Source of the DNA: Phymatolithon calcareum
Lineage: Eukaryota; Rhodophyta; Florideophyceae; Hapalidiales
Length of the DNA stretch: 64,000 bases
Assembly (NCBI GenBank): GCA_977006965.1
Contig: OZ345384.1
Coordinates: forward strand, 1,240,001 to 1,304,000
Reading direction: 5' to 3'
Part shown: positions 1 through 10,274 of the stretch, one piece after another
Numbering within the stretch: the first letter of the stretch is position 1
Layout of the letters: each line of letters opens with the position of its first letter
Program-made: the position numbers and the translations under genes
Notes under the pieces: model-generated
What the model was told of the DNA's origin: nothing
Seen by the model: only the letters and a program-made list of their open reading frames with translations
Database searches by the model: none

Positions 1-1062
1 CGTGATACTTGCTCGGGACACTTCTTCGCCCACGTCCCCCGGTCGCCAATATTCAATCATGCCCCGCTCATCGACAGAAAGGACCGCGCCAAACGGCGCG
101 TTGTACACCATGAGGCGAACTGGGGCGACATGTGGCAGAGCAAACTGACGCACTGGGGCATTAAGCGCCCCGAGACGATAGATCGCGACCCGAGCAGGAG
201 CGTCCGCTGGGGCAATAGCTAACTCAGGCGCCGGAGCTCCAGGGGCTGTAACCCAGCATAATGCAGCGGGAGAGAATGGGAGAGTCCCAAAGTCGAGCAT
301 GTCGAACGCGGAGACAGAGAAAACACGGACGATATTGTCCACTGCCCCGACTGTCGCAACAAAAGCACCATCAGATGAGAGCTCCATGGCAGCAACGGGT
401 CCTTTATGGGCAAAAAATTGCTTAACAAACTCAATCTTCCCGCTTGTCCCCCGACCGTTTTCCGTTGACGTGGATTTGGACGCTTTTGGTGCGTGTGCAG
501 TCCGCGCACGTGCCCAGAACTTGACCTGGCCATCAGCGCTGGCGGAGACAAGAAAATTGCACGGAGAGGAAGCGCGAACGTGGGTCACGACGTCGCGGTG
601 CATGTAGGAGGCGCAATAACGTGTCGCACTGGGCACGAGCGCTATGTAAACGTCTTTGTGCGGGTGAGTGCGCTTTCGTTTTTTAGGTCTGCCGCAGCTA
701 GCGATAGCGGGTGCGTGCAAAGTTGCGGATGCTACTGGTGCAACAGGTCCGAGCGATTCGTTTTCTTCCCCTTCGGATGAGGATGATGCATCGGACGGAT
801 CACCTCCATGTGGCTCCGCCACTGTCGTCGCGCGATTTGCATTCTGTACGGCGGTCGGCCCGTTCCTCGCCGAGATAGAAACGGGATCAGCGGAGACTTG
901 CGCCTGAAGCGAGGGGCCCAGATTTTTCAACGTCGTTGGAAGAGGAATCCTCTTTAGAATGTTCAGGCGCAGATGACATAGGCGGTACCGAAGATAGAAG
1001 AAATGATTTCTGATTGGCAGCTGGACTCCCGCTCTTCGGGACACTATCATCGTCTCGTGCAT
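1..1062 (-). CDS. PPWD1: PPWD1-type WD40/cyclophilin protein, N-terminal part (3' end outside window)
   Basis: The minus-strand frame from an ATG at 1062 is open to the window edge (354 codons). It contains the PPWD1 signature in order: an acidic stretch with EGEENES and GPVAP, a basic KKRKR patch, VYIALVPSATRYCASYMHRDVV, then WD40 blades with SASADGQVKFW, FFAHKGPVAAM and a blade ending GMIEYW. Human PPWD1 has the same order ([21 protein letters not shown]). The family consists of WD40 proteins with a C-terminal cyclophilin-type prolyl isomerase found in spliceosomal C complexes; the isomerase half would lie to the left of this window. The start is uncertain. A second frame begins with an ATG at 1081, reads an acidic Ser-rich peptide and stops at 887; it could be the true N-terminus joined by a small intron or a frameshift. 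Identity is secure, the first ~100 residues are not. Confidence 0.85.
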   Translation of the reverse strand, partial: MHETMIVSRRAGVQLPIRNHFFYLRYRLCHLRLNILKRIPLPTTLKNLGPSLQAQVSADPVSISARNGPTAVQNANRATTVAEPHGGDPSDASSSSEGEENESLGPVAPVASATLHAPAIASCGRPKKRKRTHPHKDVYIALVPSATRYCASYMHRDVVTHVRASSPCNFLVSASADGQVKFWARARTAHAPKASKSTSTENGRGTSGKIEFVKQFFAHKGPVAAMELSSDGAFVATVGAVDNIVRVFSVSAFDMLDFGTLPFSPAALCWVTAPGAPAPELAIAPADAPARVAIYRLGALNAPVRQFALPHVAPVRLMVYNAPFGAVLSVDERGMIEYWRPGDVGEEVSRASIT

Positions 1063-1484
1063 GTTTGTGGTCCTTGTCCATTGTCGCCACTGCAATGAGG
1101 AGATCGTTGAGGGCGCGGCAACTGATAAGAGGCTTATATTCGGATTAAGCTTTCCCTCAAGCCTTTTGCAAAGGGATTTACTTCCGGATGGAGCTCTCAT
1201 ACTTCAGCGCTTTTGGTGAATGGATACTGGGTGCATCCAGAAATTCGTCGGTTCGTCACTCTGGCACGTGGCAATTTTGCACCACATTGCCACTTACGGA
1301 GTGACGCGTTTCATACTATTGTCAGCAATACTGTAGTATGAAACTTTTTCATTTTTCTAACGTTAGGTAATGTTATATTATAGCGTTAGAAACGTTAGAT
1401 ATGGTATCAGATATACTGTATCATGTTTATGTAAACGTCACTAAAATACCAGTCAGGGTCCATCGTTATATATCTGCCAGATGT
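1063..1484. other. Spacer with no recognisable gene
   Basis: Non-coding, AT-rich from about 1,300 onward, with repeated TAACGTTAG-like words near 1,358-1,400 and two TACTGTA words (near 1,330 and 1,413). It is presumably the promoter side of the PPWD1-like gene. I see no RNA gene. Confidence 0.5.
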
Positions 1485-1949
1485 TAGAGCCAGAGTTCAA
1501 GACGTGCAAATCGATGTGGACGAAAACGAAAAGGTCGTGCTGGTGCCATGGCATGCCCATGTGAACGTAAAGGATGCCCTTGCTTGTTTGCGGTTTTACG
1601 GATGGGCGCGATGTAAAGGGTGAAGCGGTGCGGAAGCATGTGGCCATTGTGACATGCTACTATTGCAATTTTGAGGAGAGACAACTAACGATACTGGGCG
1701 GTGTGAAACCGGATATCGAATTTGACGATGGTGCTGTGCCGGGTCATATGCGCACCGTGCGGGTGTGGAAATTTAAAGGACAGAAATGCGTCTTTGACAA
1801 GGGCAGGGAGTGTGAATAGGGGAGAAGCGCGGAAAATTGAACGTAAAAACATAGTGCAATTGGAGCATGCTGCACGTGTTGTCGCGGAAGGCGAGAAAAG
1901 GGGCGATGTTGGACATGGGGATTACCATCCCACCAGAGATTAGCTATGG

Positions 1950-2116
1950 AACTGGCTTGGATACACATTTCGCATCGACGAGAACCGCATGGTTTGCCAA
2001 ATGCAAATCCCTTTATGTCACACCAACCCCGGAATCACTCTTCAGCGATGTGCTGTTTAATACCGCAGAAAGATAGAGTAGAATGGACGAAACTTTGACC
2101 CTCGAAACGCTGCTAA
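1950..2116 (+). mobile_element. LINE (non-LTR retrotransposon) RT C-terminal tail fragment, degraded
   Basis: Nucleotide-level match to the better preserved copies at 9,720 and 33,189. Those encode the stretch that follows the reverse transcriptase core in many LINEs (WLGHI-RMD, then PTPESLFGDVP and a DR-EW-KL ending). This copy carries substitutions and stops, so it is a dead remnant. It lies antisense to and downstream of NLR1. Confidence 0.6.
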
Positions 2117-2441
2117 CCTGACTTTAGAGAAATGCGGAGTAAAATTAGCACCCTTCGAACAGAAAAATCATAACTTAGCCCCATGGGGATTTGAGAATCG
2201 TCGAACAACTTGCACAACCGTTCGCATTCGTCCACGTCCCATCCTGCACTCGGATGCATCCCTGATGCGCGCATTACTGTACCGCCCACCAGAGACAATT
2301 TATCTCCGAATGTCTGCATCTATCGTTCTGAGCGATTGATCCATGTCGTGCAGTGGCCGCCTGATATGTCGGCCTTCTGCCGGCACCGCATCGCGCATTA
2401 CGACCGAGGCGTCAGCCCATAAGCCGTATGTCTCTCAAGCC

Positions 2442-2645
2442 GCATAAATCGGCAACTCGATTAGCCATTACGTCGATTCGATTGTCGCACCGTTGGCGTG
2501 AAAGTCAACCTCCAACCGCAGTGTTGTCAACCCGATCCCCAACGCTTCGACTGACACCAGCGCAACTCGTGCACATGCCATGACGTCGCTGCCACGGAAG
2601 AACAACACGGCCAGATTCACACGCAGTTGCGCAGCCGTGGGACAG
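2442..2645. repeat. Single copy of the 202-bp repeat unit
   Basis: Matches the unit that is present three times at 10,275-10,878, with scattered substitutions. It starts near the words CGGCAACTCGATTAG and ends near CGCAGCCGTGGGAC. It sits at the equivalent place downstream of NLR1. Confidence 0.75.
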
Positions 2646-3411
2646 CAGCTAGTGTGGGCGTGTTGTGGACACGGTGGCGTTGAGGCGAGCGTTGGATGTG
2701 GCGGGCGCGTGACGCCAACTTGTTCAGTGCGCTAGCGTGGTGAAATGAAGCTGCGGTCGATTCGATTTGGGCCGCGCCACCGTCACACATTGTTCACCTC
2801 GGGCAGGGTTGTGGACGGCCACAGTCGCATATGAGACGGCCATGGCAGAGAAGAAGTTCAAGCTGAGTATAGACGCGCGACGGGAGGTTGTTGCGATGGT
2901 AGAGACGAAGAGCGTGCTGCCGGTGGCGAGAAGGGCACAGTCGTTCCGGTCGATGAGCCTCAGGTGGTGGAGTATAAGGTAATTTTTGACGACATGGTTC
3001 ATTTGCGACGCGAATCAAGGCCTCATGTTTAACTTCCGCGAAGTGACGTGCGTTCGAAGCTTGGCGAGGCATTTGGCATTACGTGTCAGCAGCATGAGTT
3101 GTACTGTAGAATGGGTTGACGCAGGCTTTTTGTGTTTCTTATTGAATGGGCGCAAAATAATCAGGTGCACAGGAGACTGAGGAGGGCATGACTTTGATAA
3201 CAGTGCGACAGAAATTTTTATATTGGAGGCTGCGCAGCGCGCCACAATGGGGAACCGCTTCACTAAACTTACCTTTCTTCGGTGTCAAACTACTGTGGTG
3301 TTATGCTTGAGTTAAGATCGTTCGAGCATTGAAAACGTTCACGGATGACACGAGACAAATCGTACTTTTCTGAATGGCGTCGATGCGCAACGGAGGTTCT
3401 GCAACCACTAT

Positions 3412-6400
3412 TTACTCATCTTTCACCATTAAATTACATCTGGCGACCGCACCACTATGCAGTCCACCAACAAACAACTTGCGTATTTCATTGTATTGCC
3501 AGGAATAAATAGGGCACGGAAAATTACCAAGCAACGTGTGTTCTGCGGATATATTCGCAAAAACCGAGCTATAGTGGCAGTATACTTCTGCCGTATATGT
3601 GGGGAAAGAATCCGGCCACACATACGGCGTTTGCTGTCCACAACTCCGAATAATCTCCTCCGCTTCCTTGTCCGTCACTTCATATTTACTGTCCCTGTCA
3701 TGCTCGCTCGACGTTTCACCTTGAGAATCACCATCACTCGCCGTTCCATCTTGAGAATCACCCCGTCCTTGACTTGACTTCCAAACACAATTTCGCGTGT
3801 CTCGATTCCAAATGATGACGAAACTATCATTGTCTTGCGACACAACGTGCGATCCGTCACCACTTTCACATACCGCAATAACAATTGTCTCGTGCCCTTC
3901 CAACGCATTTCCGATTTGCGTTCCTGATTCGACGTCCCATATGAGAACAGTTTCGTCCCAGGATCCCGAAACGATCCGTTGACCATCCGAGCTGAACGAA
4001 ACATGTGTCACAAAATCGCTGTGACCTTGAAAAGCATTCCCAATTTGACTAAAAGTCTCAGCGTCCCACACTCGAACGGTTTGGTCCTCTGAACCGGAGA
4101 CCACTTGTCGTCCGTCATGACTGAACGAAACGGAACGCACTTCATCTGTGTGCCCTTCCATTGCGTCACCAATCTGATTGCCCGTACCCGAGTCCCACAA
4201 ACATACCCTTCCATCTCCCGACCCAGTCGCAATTCGAACCCCGTCATGGCTTAACGCAACGGCCGTCACCCCTTCGGAATGTCCATGTTCAAACTCACCT
4301 GCTTCCGCTTCCACGCTTGTGTCCCAAATCCGAATAGTACAATCGTCACACCCAGAAATTATAGTTCCCCCGTTCGGACTAAACGCAACACTTGTCACTT
4401 TGTCGTGCACATTTGCGGATGTCCACGTATTTCTCCCACTGTTGGCGTCCCACAACCGAACAGTGCCATCCCAGGATCCTGATGCCATTTGACGTCCATC
4501 AGGACTGAATCTAACACAATTCACCCAATCTGTGTGTCCTTCAAACGGCTCACCGATACTCGTCCATGTCCCTGTGTCCCATACACGAATTGTATTGTCA
4601 CCTGACCCCGTCACCAACCGTTGGCCTGTTCCACTGAATGCAACAGAACTTATGCAATCCCCGTGCGCGTCGGTATCTTCGAAAATAGAATTCCCAGTGC
4701 AACTGTCCACAACTTTCAGTGTTCCATCCGTCAGACCGATTGCGACCCATTGGTCGTCATTCGAAACGGCCACACACCAAACACTGCACTGCTGTAGGAA
4801 TTCTCCAATCTCTTCACCGCTGCTCGCCTCCCAAATCATCAACTTCCCATCATCACCGCACGAAAATATCTTCTCCCCATCGCTGCTCACAACAACGTCC
4901 CTCACCCGCTTACTGTACCCTTCGGGAACACGCACTGGCGACTCAGTTGTCTCCCATTCCCAGATTGCGATCGAATTATCATCCGACCCAGAGACAATCG
5001 TTTTTGATGTAGCAGCAAATGATACGCGCCGTACATAGTCAGTGTGTCCTTCCAGCCGCTTCAATATGTCACCTGTCGACGCATCTGTGACTACAACATA
5101 ACGGCCTGCTCCTGATGCGATAAAACGTCCACATGGAGAGCAATCAACTGTCCAGCACTGTCCTCTCACGGGGATCTCCATGATCTGTGCGCTCCGCGGA
5201 TCTGGGAAAAACGAGTTCACCGGTCGCAAATACGGCTTTGGTGTGTGCCATTCCACGCTTTTCAAGTACGCATCCACAACTGCGTTCTCCCTCCTTATGT
5301 TGAACAGCCGTCCACACACTTGGAACAGAAACGGTTGCTCCCCTTCCGTTACTCTTCCCCACGACAATTGTATCGCTTTCCAAACCAATTCGAAGCTATG
5401 TCTCACTCGTTGTGGAATAACTTCATCCCCAACCGTCAGTAAACAATCAAATTCCGATTTCAGTACCAACATCCCTCCCAGCTCACCACGTACATGCGTC
5501 CAACGTCCTTCCAGCAAAAGAGCCCCAAGCTCCATCATCAAATCTCCACACATCAGGTGTCTGGCAAGTTCCACAAGAATATATCCGTCCTCTTCCACCG
5601 ACCACCATGCTCTCGGTTTGTGCTCCAACAAATTTCGCTCAAATGAATCATCTTGATCTCCAATCAATGAATCTCCACTTGTCCTCGGTTCCGGTTCCAC
5701 ATATCCGTCCAAAAGTCGTCTGTGCCATACCGAGTTTGTCTTCATTGTTTCCGCCTGTCCTTTACAAAACTCCAATTGCAGATCATGCAGCATAAGACCA
5801 CCTTCTTTCCCCCGCCCTTCTGCATCTTCCCGAAAAGTCAGCTTACAAAGACTCAACCCGCTCAGAAGCCGTACAACCTCCAACGCAAAATCTTCCTCCA
5901 CCTTCCACATTCGACTCAGCACCGAAATCGGAACCCAAGCTTGGTTTCGCAACACGCACAGACTTGTGTACAGATCGGCAATGCTGTGTCCGTCGCCAAC
6001 AGTGTTAGCCGTATTCAGCTCCGCAAAGTCAACTTCAAGTACTTCAAGGCTCAGCGACAGTCCTGCGTTTAAACTATTGCCTTCTGGACCCTTCACTTTC
6101 CCAATATCTGTTCTTCGCTTCTCCAGTCGCCATGCGTACTCGTGGCATGCATCTTCAAAGTCCTCTCGTTCTTCTTCCAGGCGAGCAACTGTGCACCCGG
6201 CCACTGCCAGCGCTATCGGCAGTCCCCCACATATAGTAAGGATCGGCACTATACTTCTTCTTAACTCGTCGGTGACTTCTGGAAGACTCTTTTTCGTCGA
6301 AGCCCGTGTCGCATGCATCATGAATATGTTCATAGACGCTGGTCCAAGCGGAGCCCTTGGAGCAAAGTCAACAGTGTTCCCAGCAACACGTGCAATTGAC

Positions 6401-7479
6401 CTACTCCTGGTGGTTACGGCCATTCGACTATCGGAGCAACATCTTAACAGCTGCCGAAGATCCTTCAAGAACCCCGTCTCGCTGTTTTTCGTAGGCCATA
6501 GATCGTCCACAAGAAACAGGCACACTCTTCCGGCGAACCACGACACTGCATAATCCACAGCTTCCCGAAGCGACTTGGACGTCTCCACGGCACATACAGA
6601 TCCACATGCCCCTGTAACACGCATTATTTTCGCCACTTCTCCTCTTGCCGTTAAGAATGTTGCTTTTTCACCGAGAACCATGTATTGGATTCCGTCTGGA
6701 AAACGGGTGCAAATGTCAGCATCAAACGCAAGTCCCTGTAATGCTATTGTCTTCCCAACTCCCGCCATTCCAACCACACCGTGCGCAGCCGTAATCACCC
6801 CAACCGTACCCACTCCAGTCGCAGCAGTCACTGTGCACGAAGAATCCGACGATAAAATGGATTCCTTCAACATTCCTTCGGGAGTACACGCCTTTCCATC
6901 CTCATCCTTCGCAAAGTTAAGGGTTGCTCCTAGAGGGAGTTGCAGCGTACTTGCTCCCACGCGATACTCTTCTTTCTCATTACCGGTCATTCCCATATTG
7001 TCGAGCTTGGTTAGAACGACATCTATTTTCTCTTCTGTGACGAACGTCTCAATCAGAGTTTCCAGCTTGGTCGAGGCCAATTCCACTTGCTGTTGGACCG
7101 CTTTCATGGTGTCGTCTAAAGATGTCGCTCGGATTACTCGCCGAAACCAAGACTTGAATTTGGACGATGCCCCACCTTCATTTCTCTTAAACGCTTTTGC
7201 GCAACCTTCCTCCAACTTTGAGTCGCACTTATTGAGAATGTCACGCACGGAAGTAACTTTTTCAAGGAACGCTGCACGCATGCGAGTAGGGGCGAAACCC
7301 GGCGACGATCCAACATGTGTCTCCACATCTCCCATTTGTCGCATCAGCTTGTCCAGATCATCGCTCAACCTTTGGAAGGTGTCAGTTCCCCCGCGAAAGT
7401 TGGCAACTCGACTCTTGATGCTATTCAAAGCATAACGAGCCTCTCCGATGATACCAAGAGCGAGGCTGGCGGGGTCCAT
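3412..7479 (-). CDS. NB-ARC/WD40 STAND receptor, paralogue 1 (NLR-like)
   Basis: Predicted 1,355-residue intracellular receptor. The start is the ATG at 7479 (MDPASLALGIIGEARYAL), which aligns with the ATGs of the two paralogues; the frame is open further upstream but without a matching ATG. Order: helical N-terminal domain (1-~190); NB-ARC with P-loop GMAGVGKT (~235), Walker B CLFLVDDLW (~325), a TTR sensor, GLPIAL (~418) and an LHDL motif in the MHD position (~560); a linker; about 11 WD40 blades (~770-1,233); and a ~120-residue conserved tail ending VVKDE-like. STAND ATPases of this layout (APAF1, fungal HET-D/E class) are ligand-triggered oligomerising switches. All nucleotide-binding motifs are intact, so I infer a working ATPase. 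A ~510-bp run is base-identical to paralogue 2. The ligand and output are unknown. Confidence 0.92.
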   Translation of the reverse strand: MDPASLALGIIGEARYALNSIKSRVANFRGGTDTFQRLSDDLDKLMRQMGDVETHVGSSPGFAPTRMRAAFLEKVTSVRDILNKCDSKLEEGCAKAFKRNEGGASSKFKSWFRRVIRATSLDDTMKAVQQQVELASTKLETLIETFVTEEKIDVVLTKLDNMGMTGNEKEEYRVGASTLQLPLGATLNFAKDEDGKACTPEGMLKESILSSDSSCTVTAATGVGTVGVITAAHGVVGMAGVGKTIALQGLAFDADICTRFPDGIQYMVLGEKATFLTARGEVAKIMRVTGACGSVCAVETSKSLREAVDYAVSWFAGRVCLFLVDDLWPTKNSETGFLKDLRQLLRCCSDSRMAVTTRSRSIARVAGNTVDFAPRAPLGPASMNIFMMHATRASTKKSLPEVTDELRRSIVPILTICGGLPIALAVAGCTVARLEEEREDFEDACHEYAWRLEKRRTDIGKVKGPEGNSLNAGLSLSLEVLEVDFAELNTANTVGDGHSIADLYTSLCVLRNQAWVPISVLSRMWKVEEDFALEVVRLLSGLSLCKLTFREDAEGRGKEGGLMLHDLQLEFCKGQAETMKTNSVWHRRLLDGYVEPEPRTSGDSLIGDQDDSFERNLLEHKPRAWWSVEEDGYILVELARHLMCGDLMMELGALLLEGRWTHVRGELGGMLVLKSEFDCLLTVGDEVIPQRVRHSFELVWKAIQLSWGRVTEGEQPFLFQVCGRLFNIRRENAVVDAYLKSVEWHTPKPYLRPVNSFFPDPRSAQIMEIPVRGQCWTVDCSPCGRFIASGAGRYVVVTDASTGDILKRLEGHTDYVRRVSFAATSKTIVSGSDDNSIAIWEWETTESPVRVPEGYSKRVRDVVVSSDGEKIFSCGDDGKLMIWEASSGEEIGEFLQQCSVWCVAVSNDDQWVAIGLTDGTLKVVDSCTGNSIFEDTDAHGDCISSVAFSGTGQRLVTGSGDNTIRVWDTGTWTSIGEPFEGHTDWVNCVRFSPDGRQMASGSWDGTVRLWDANSGRNTWTSANVHDKVTSVAFSPNGGTIISGCDDCTIRIWDTSVEAEAGEFEHGHSEGVTAVALSHDGVRIATGSGDGRVCLWDSGTGNQIGDAMEGHTDEVRSVSFSHDGRQVVSGSEDQTVRVWDAETFSQIGNAFQGHSDFVTHVSFSSDGQRIVSGSWDETVLIWDVESGTQIGNALEGHETIVIAVCESGDGSHVVSQDNDSFVIIWNRDTRNCVWKSSQGRGDSQDGTASDGDSQGETSSEHDRDSKYEVTDKEAEEIIRSCGQQTPYVWPDSFPTYTAEVYCHYSSVFANISAEHTLLGNFPCPIYSWQYNEIRKLFVGGLHSGAVARCNLMVKDE

Positions 7480-7712
7480 GTCGAGGTGCTTTAGAGGGTG
7501 CGCTTGCGTTTGTGCGGCGGAAGTGATGGTGGAGAAGGACGGCGGCTTGGTTGCGTAGACGATGTGAGAATGGGGGCTGCTGTGGCATGTGAGATTTTGT
7601 ACCTGTTGCCGGACATGAGAGACAGGCAACAAGGTAGACCTGAAACACAATCACACAGCAACGGTTGTGTTTGAGTTGTGTTGATGGCGAGGTATTGAAG
7701 GCATGTGATTAG

Positions 7713-7732
7713 CTGATATTTTTATGAAACTG
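7713..7732 (-). promoter_or_regulatory. Shared NLR upstream element, copy 1
   Basis: Reads CAGTTTCATAAAAATATCAG on the gene strand, about 235-250 bp before the NLR1 ATG. The same word occurs upstream of the other two NLR genes. It includes a CATAAAAAT core that could act as a TATA element. Confidence 0.5.
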
Positions 7733-7756
7733 AGTAAAGTAAGTGTGGGAGATCAT

Positions 7757-7801
7757 GGTGACCGATGCGGTGCGCGATGATCGCGCACCGCATCGGTCAC
7801 C
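7757..7801. repeat. Perfect 45-bp palindrome (22-bp arms, 1-nt centre)
   Basis: The left arm begins GGTGACCGATGCGG and the right arm is its exact reverse complement, with one unpaired centre base. It is GC-rich within an AT-rich promoter region, 25 bp beyond the shared NLR upstream element. It could be a cruciform, a transcript hairpin, or a footprint of a small inverted-repeat element. Confidence 0.9.
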
Positions 7802-8881
7802 TTTTTCTAAGAAATGGATTTGTCGTGAAACATTATCATAATGATGATCAAGTTCGTTAATTTCTGTGAATTATTTGAAACGGTCGGCTCTATTTTTTTG
7901 CAAGCCAACTGTAATGAAAAGAATACGCATACAGTAAAGATTCTTCACGATCGCCAATCCCTGATTTTGGGGATTGCATGCAATATGCATATTTCTTGCG
8001 AAGTCGTGTCGTGCATCCACCTCGCGTACTGCAACAAAAAGCACTCAGTACACGCGACAAGGAGGTAGAGGGCGCAGCTGACTACGTCTATTGGGTGTGT
8101 TAATTTGGTGTCGCAACGGTGATTGAACTGGTTGCACTAGTATGCATTTATTCTTAGCAGAGAATATTCCTGAAATGGAATTGAGTGCAAACAACTCAAC
8201 AGAGCCATTGCTGGAAGAGAACTGAGTTGAGACTTTAAGTGACCACAGTACGTCACCCCACGTAATCTTGCGGAAAGAGGCTCTAATACTCTAATTAAAG
8301 TTAGGCTGAAGAAGCTTAAATATAAAATCATCAAATATACCTGATCGCACTATGCACAAATTTTACATTCTTCCTTCGGCCAGCGCGCATGAATCGCGCT
8401 ATTCGTTTTGCAAGCGGAGTGAGCCATTCCTATACCGCCTTTGCGGGGGCTTAGTGCTCATCGATGCTCGCGTTAAGTCTCTCCATTCAGCATGAACGAA
8501 TATACGCAACCAACATGATGATCATGATGATGTTGGTTGTGTATACTCGTTTTGTGCTCAGTTATTTCTGACGGGGTTCTAACTTTACTTTTCTTTCCCC
8601 TGGATGGCTTGTCCACCCTTTACAGGTTTACCCCAATGGAACGGTGCACGGTTTATCTTTTTCTTCACCGCCATTTGTACATCGCGAGGATGACGGCGAC
8701 CCGGACGGCGTTCCGTTGTTCCGCGAAAGTAAGTTGGTTCTGCTGGTGGTCGACGACGGGTGCACGCCACGCACCGTCGGCACGTTTGCCTTCCGCTCTG
8801 CGTGGCTATGTGTCCATGATGGCTCCCGGCCTGAAAGTGGACGCGACGCGCCCGTGGCGCGACATCGCTGAAGACAATTAA
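7802..8881. other. Gene-free spacer between the two NLR duplication units
   Basis: No convincing coding region. It contains an imperfect inverted repeat at 8,497-8,548 and a GC-richer coding-like stretch at 8,600-8,880 interrupted by stops, probably an element remnant since similar sequence continues into unit 2. Confidence 0.5.
8497..8548. repeat. Inverted repeat with AACCAAC arms and an ATGATGATCATGATGATG core
   Basis: CAACCAACAT on the left faces ATGTTGGTTG on the right around a near-palindromic GATGATCATGATG centre. Pairing extends outward through a GTATA-type segment with minor mismatches. Confidence 0.7.
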
Positions 8882-9719
8882 TGGCAGGGTTCAAGACGTG
8901 AAATTAGCGTGGGCGAAAACGAAAGGGTCTTGCTGGTGCTATGGCATGCGCATGTGAGCGTGATAGATGTGGTTGTGTTCTACTTGTAGTTGGGTGCGGG
9001 CTTGGTGGGGTGCCGCTTAGGTCGCCCGGAGGCGTACGTGGCAAATGTTTCCGTGTTGGTCAGTGATTAAGCGTAGAGGCCCATAACCTGTTGAACAAAT
9101 ACTTCTTCCCTTTTACTGATGTGTCTAGCCTGCTACTTAAACTGCCGGGCGCAATGGCGCCCGCCTTGCGAGGCGAGTAACACAGACACCCCGTCTCGCA
9201 GGGATTGACCACGTTGTCTTACAACTTGTGTGTCGATACAGCTTGTGTGTGGATACAACTTGAGTTGATGAGTTCGGTTCGCCAGGCGCGTGTGTGTCGC
9301 CCACCATGTCTTGCGTGGTGCGTGCACAACGTGTGCGGCATGTGGGTTTAGCAATTTGCGTGTTTGCGATTTACAGATGGGTGCGATGTGGAGGGCGACG
9401 CGTTTCGGAAGGTTGTGGCCAATGATTGTGGCATGCTATTGTTGCAATTTTGAAGAGAGACAACTAACGATACTGGGCGGTGTGAAGCCGAATGTCGAAT
9501 TTGACGATGACTCTATGTCGGGTCACATGCGCACGGTGCGGGTGTGGAAATTTAAAGAACAGAAATGCGTCTTTGAGAAGGACAGGGAATGTGAATAGGG
9601 GAGAAGCGCGGAAAATGAAACATAAAAATTTAATGCAATTGGAGAATGCTGCAGGTGTTGTCACGGAAGGCGAGAAAGGGGCCGATGTTGGACATGAGGA
9701 TTACTGAGATTAGTGATGG

Positions 9720-9886
9720 AATTGGCTTGGACACATATTTCGCATGGACGACAACCGCATGGTCCGCCAAGTGCTCATTCAGTGTGTCACTCCAACACCG
9801 GAATCACTCTTCGGCGACGTGCCCTTTAATACCACATAAAGATAGAGTAGAATGGACGAAACTTTGACCCTCGAAACTTTGCTAAC
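9720..9886 (+). mobile_element. LINE RT C-terminal tail fragment
   Basis: Reads WLGHIFRMDDNRMVRQVL in one frame, followed by PTPESLFGDVP, then breaks at stops. The GH-RMD and R-VL spacing is typical of the segment after the reverse-transcriptase domain in LINE ORF2 proteins. It is better preserved than the copy at 1,950 but clearly truncated. Confidence 0.65.
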
Positions 9887-10274
9887 CTCACTTTAGGGAA
9901 ATGCGGAGTACAATTAGCACCATACGAGAAGAGGCATCATAGCTTACATTATTTCGTCCAATCTATGAAACACAGAGAAAGATTTGTTTCGCACAAATTC
10001 CATTGAGCCCCATGGGGATTTGAGAATCGGCGAAGAACTTGCACAACCGCTCGCAGTCGTCCACGTCCCATCCTGCATTCGGATGCATCCCTGATGCGCA
10101 TTGCTGTACCGCCCGCCAGAGACAATTTATGATAACTCCGAATGTCCGTAACTATCATTGTGAGCGCTTGATCCATACGGGTGCGGTGGCGGCCTGATAT
10201 GTTGGCTTTGTGCCGGCACTGCATCGCGCATTATGACCGAGGTGTCAGCCCATAAGCCGTATGTCTCTCAAGCC

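Larger units (their letters stand above)
1485..7732. repeat. Segmental duplication unit 1 (NLR1 plus its downstream flank)
   Basis: This stretch aligns collinearly with 8,882-16,075. Both contain the same order on the plus strand: a degraded coding-like stretch, a LINE tail fragment, a ~202-bp repeat unit, a conserved 3' flank, then an NB-ARC/WD40 gene on the minus strand and its promoter. Unit 1 lacks about 375 bp present at 8,971-9,345 in unit 2 and has one copy of the 202-bp repeat where unit 2 has three. The NLR stop codons lie 8,257 bp apart. Confidence 0.8.

Noticed and set aside
6575-7435. 286-codon plus-strand open frame opposite NLR1
   Set aside because: Antisense shadow of the NB-ARC coding sequence; its composition follows the opposite strand's codons and it breaks differently in the other paralogues.
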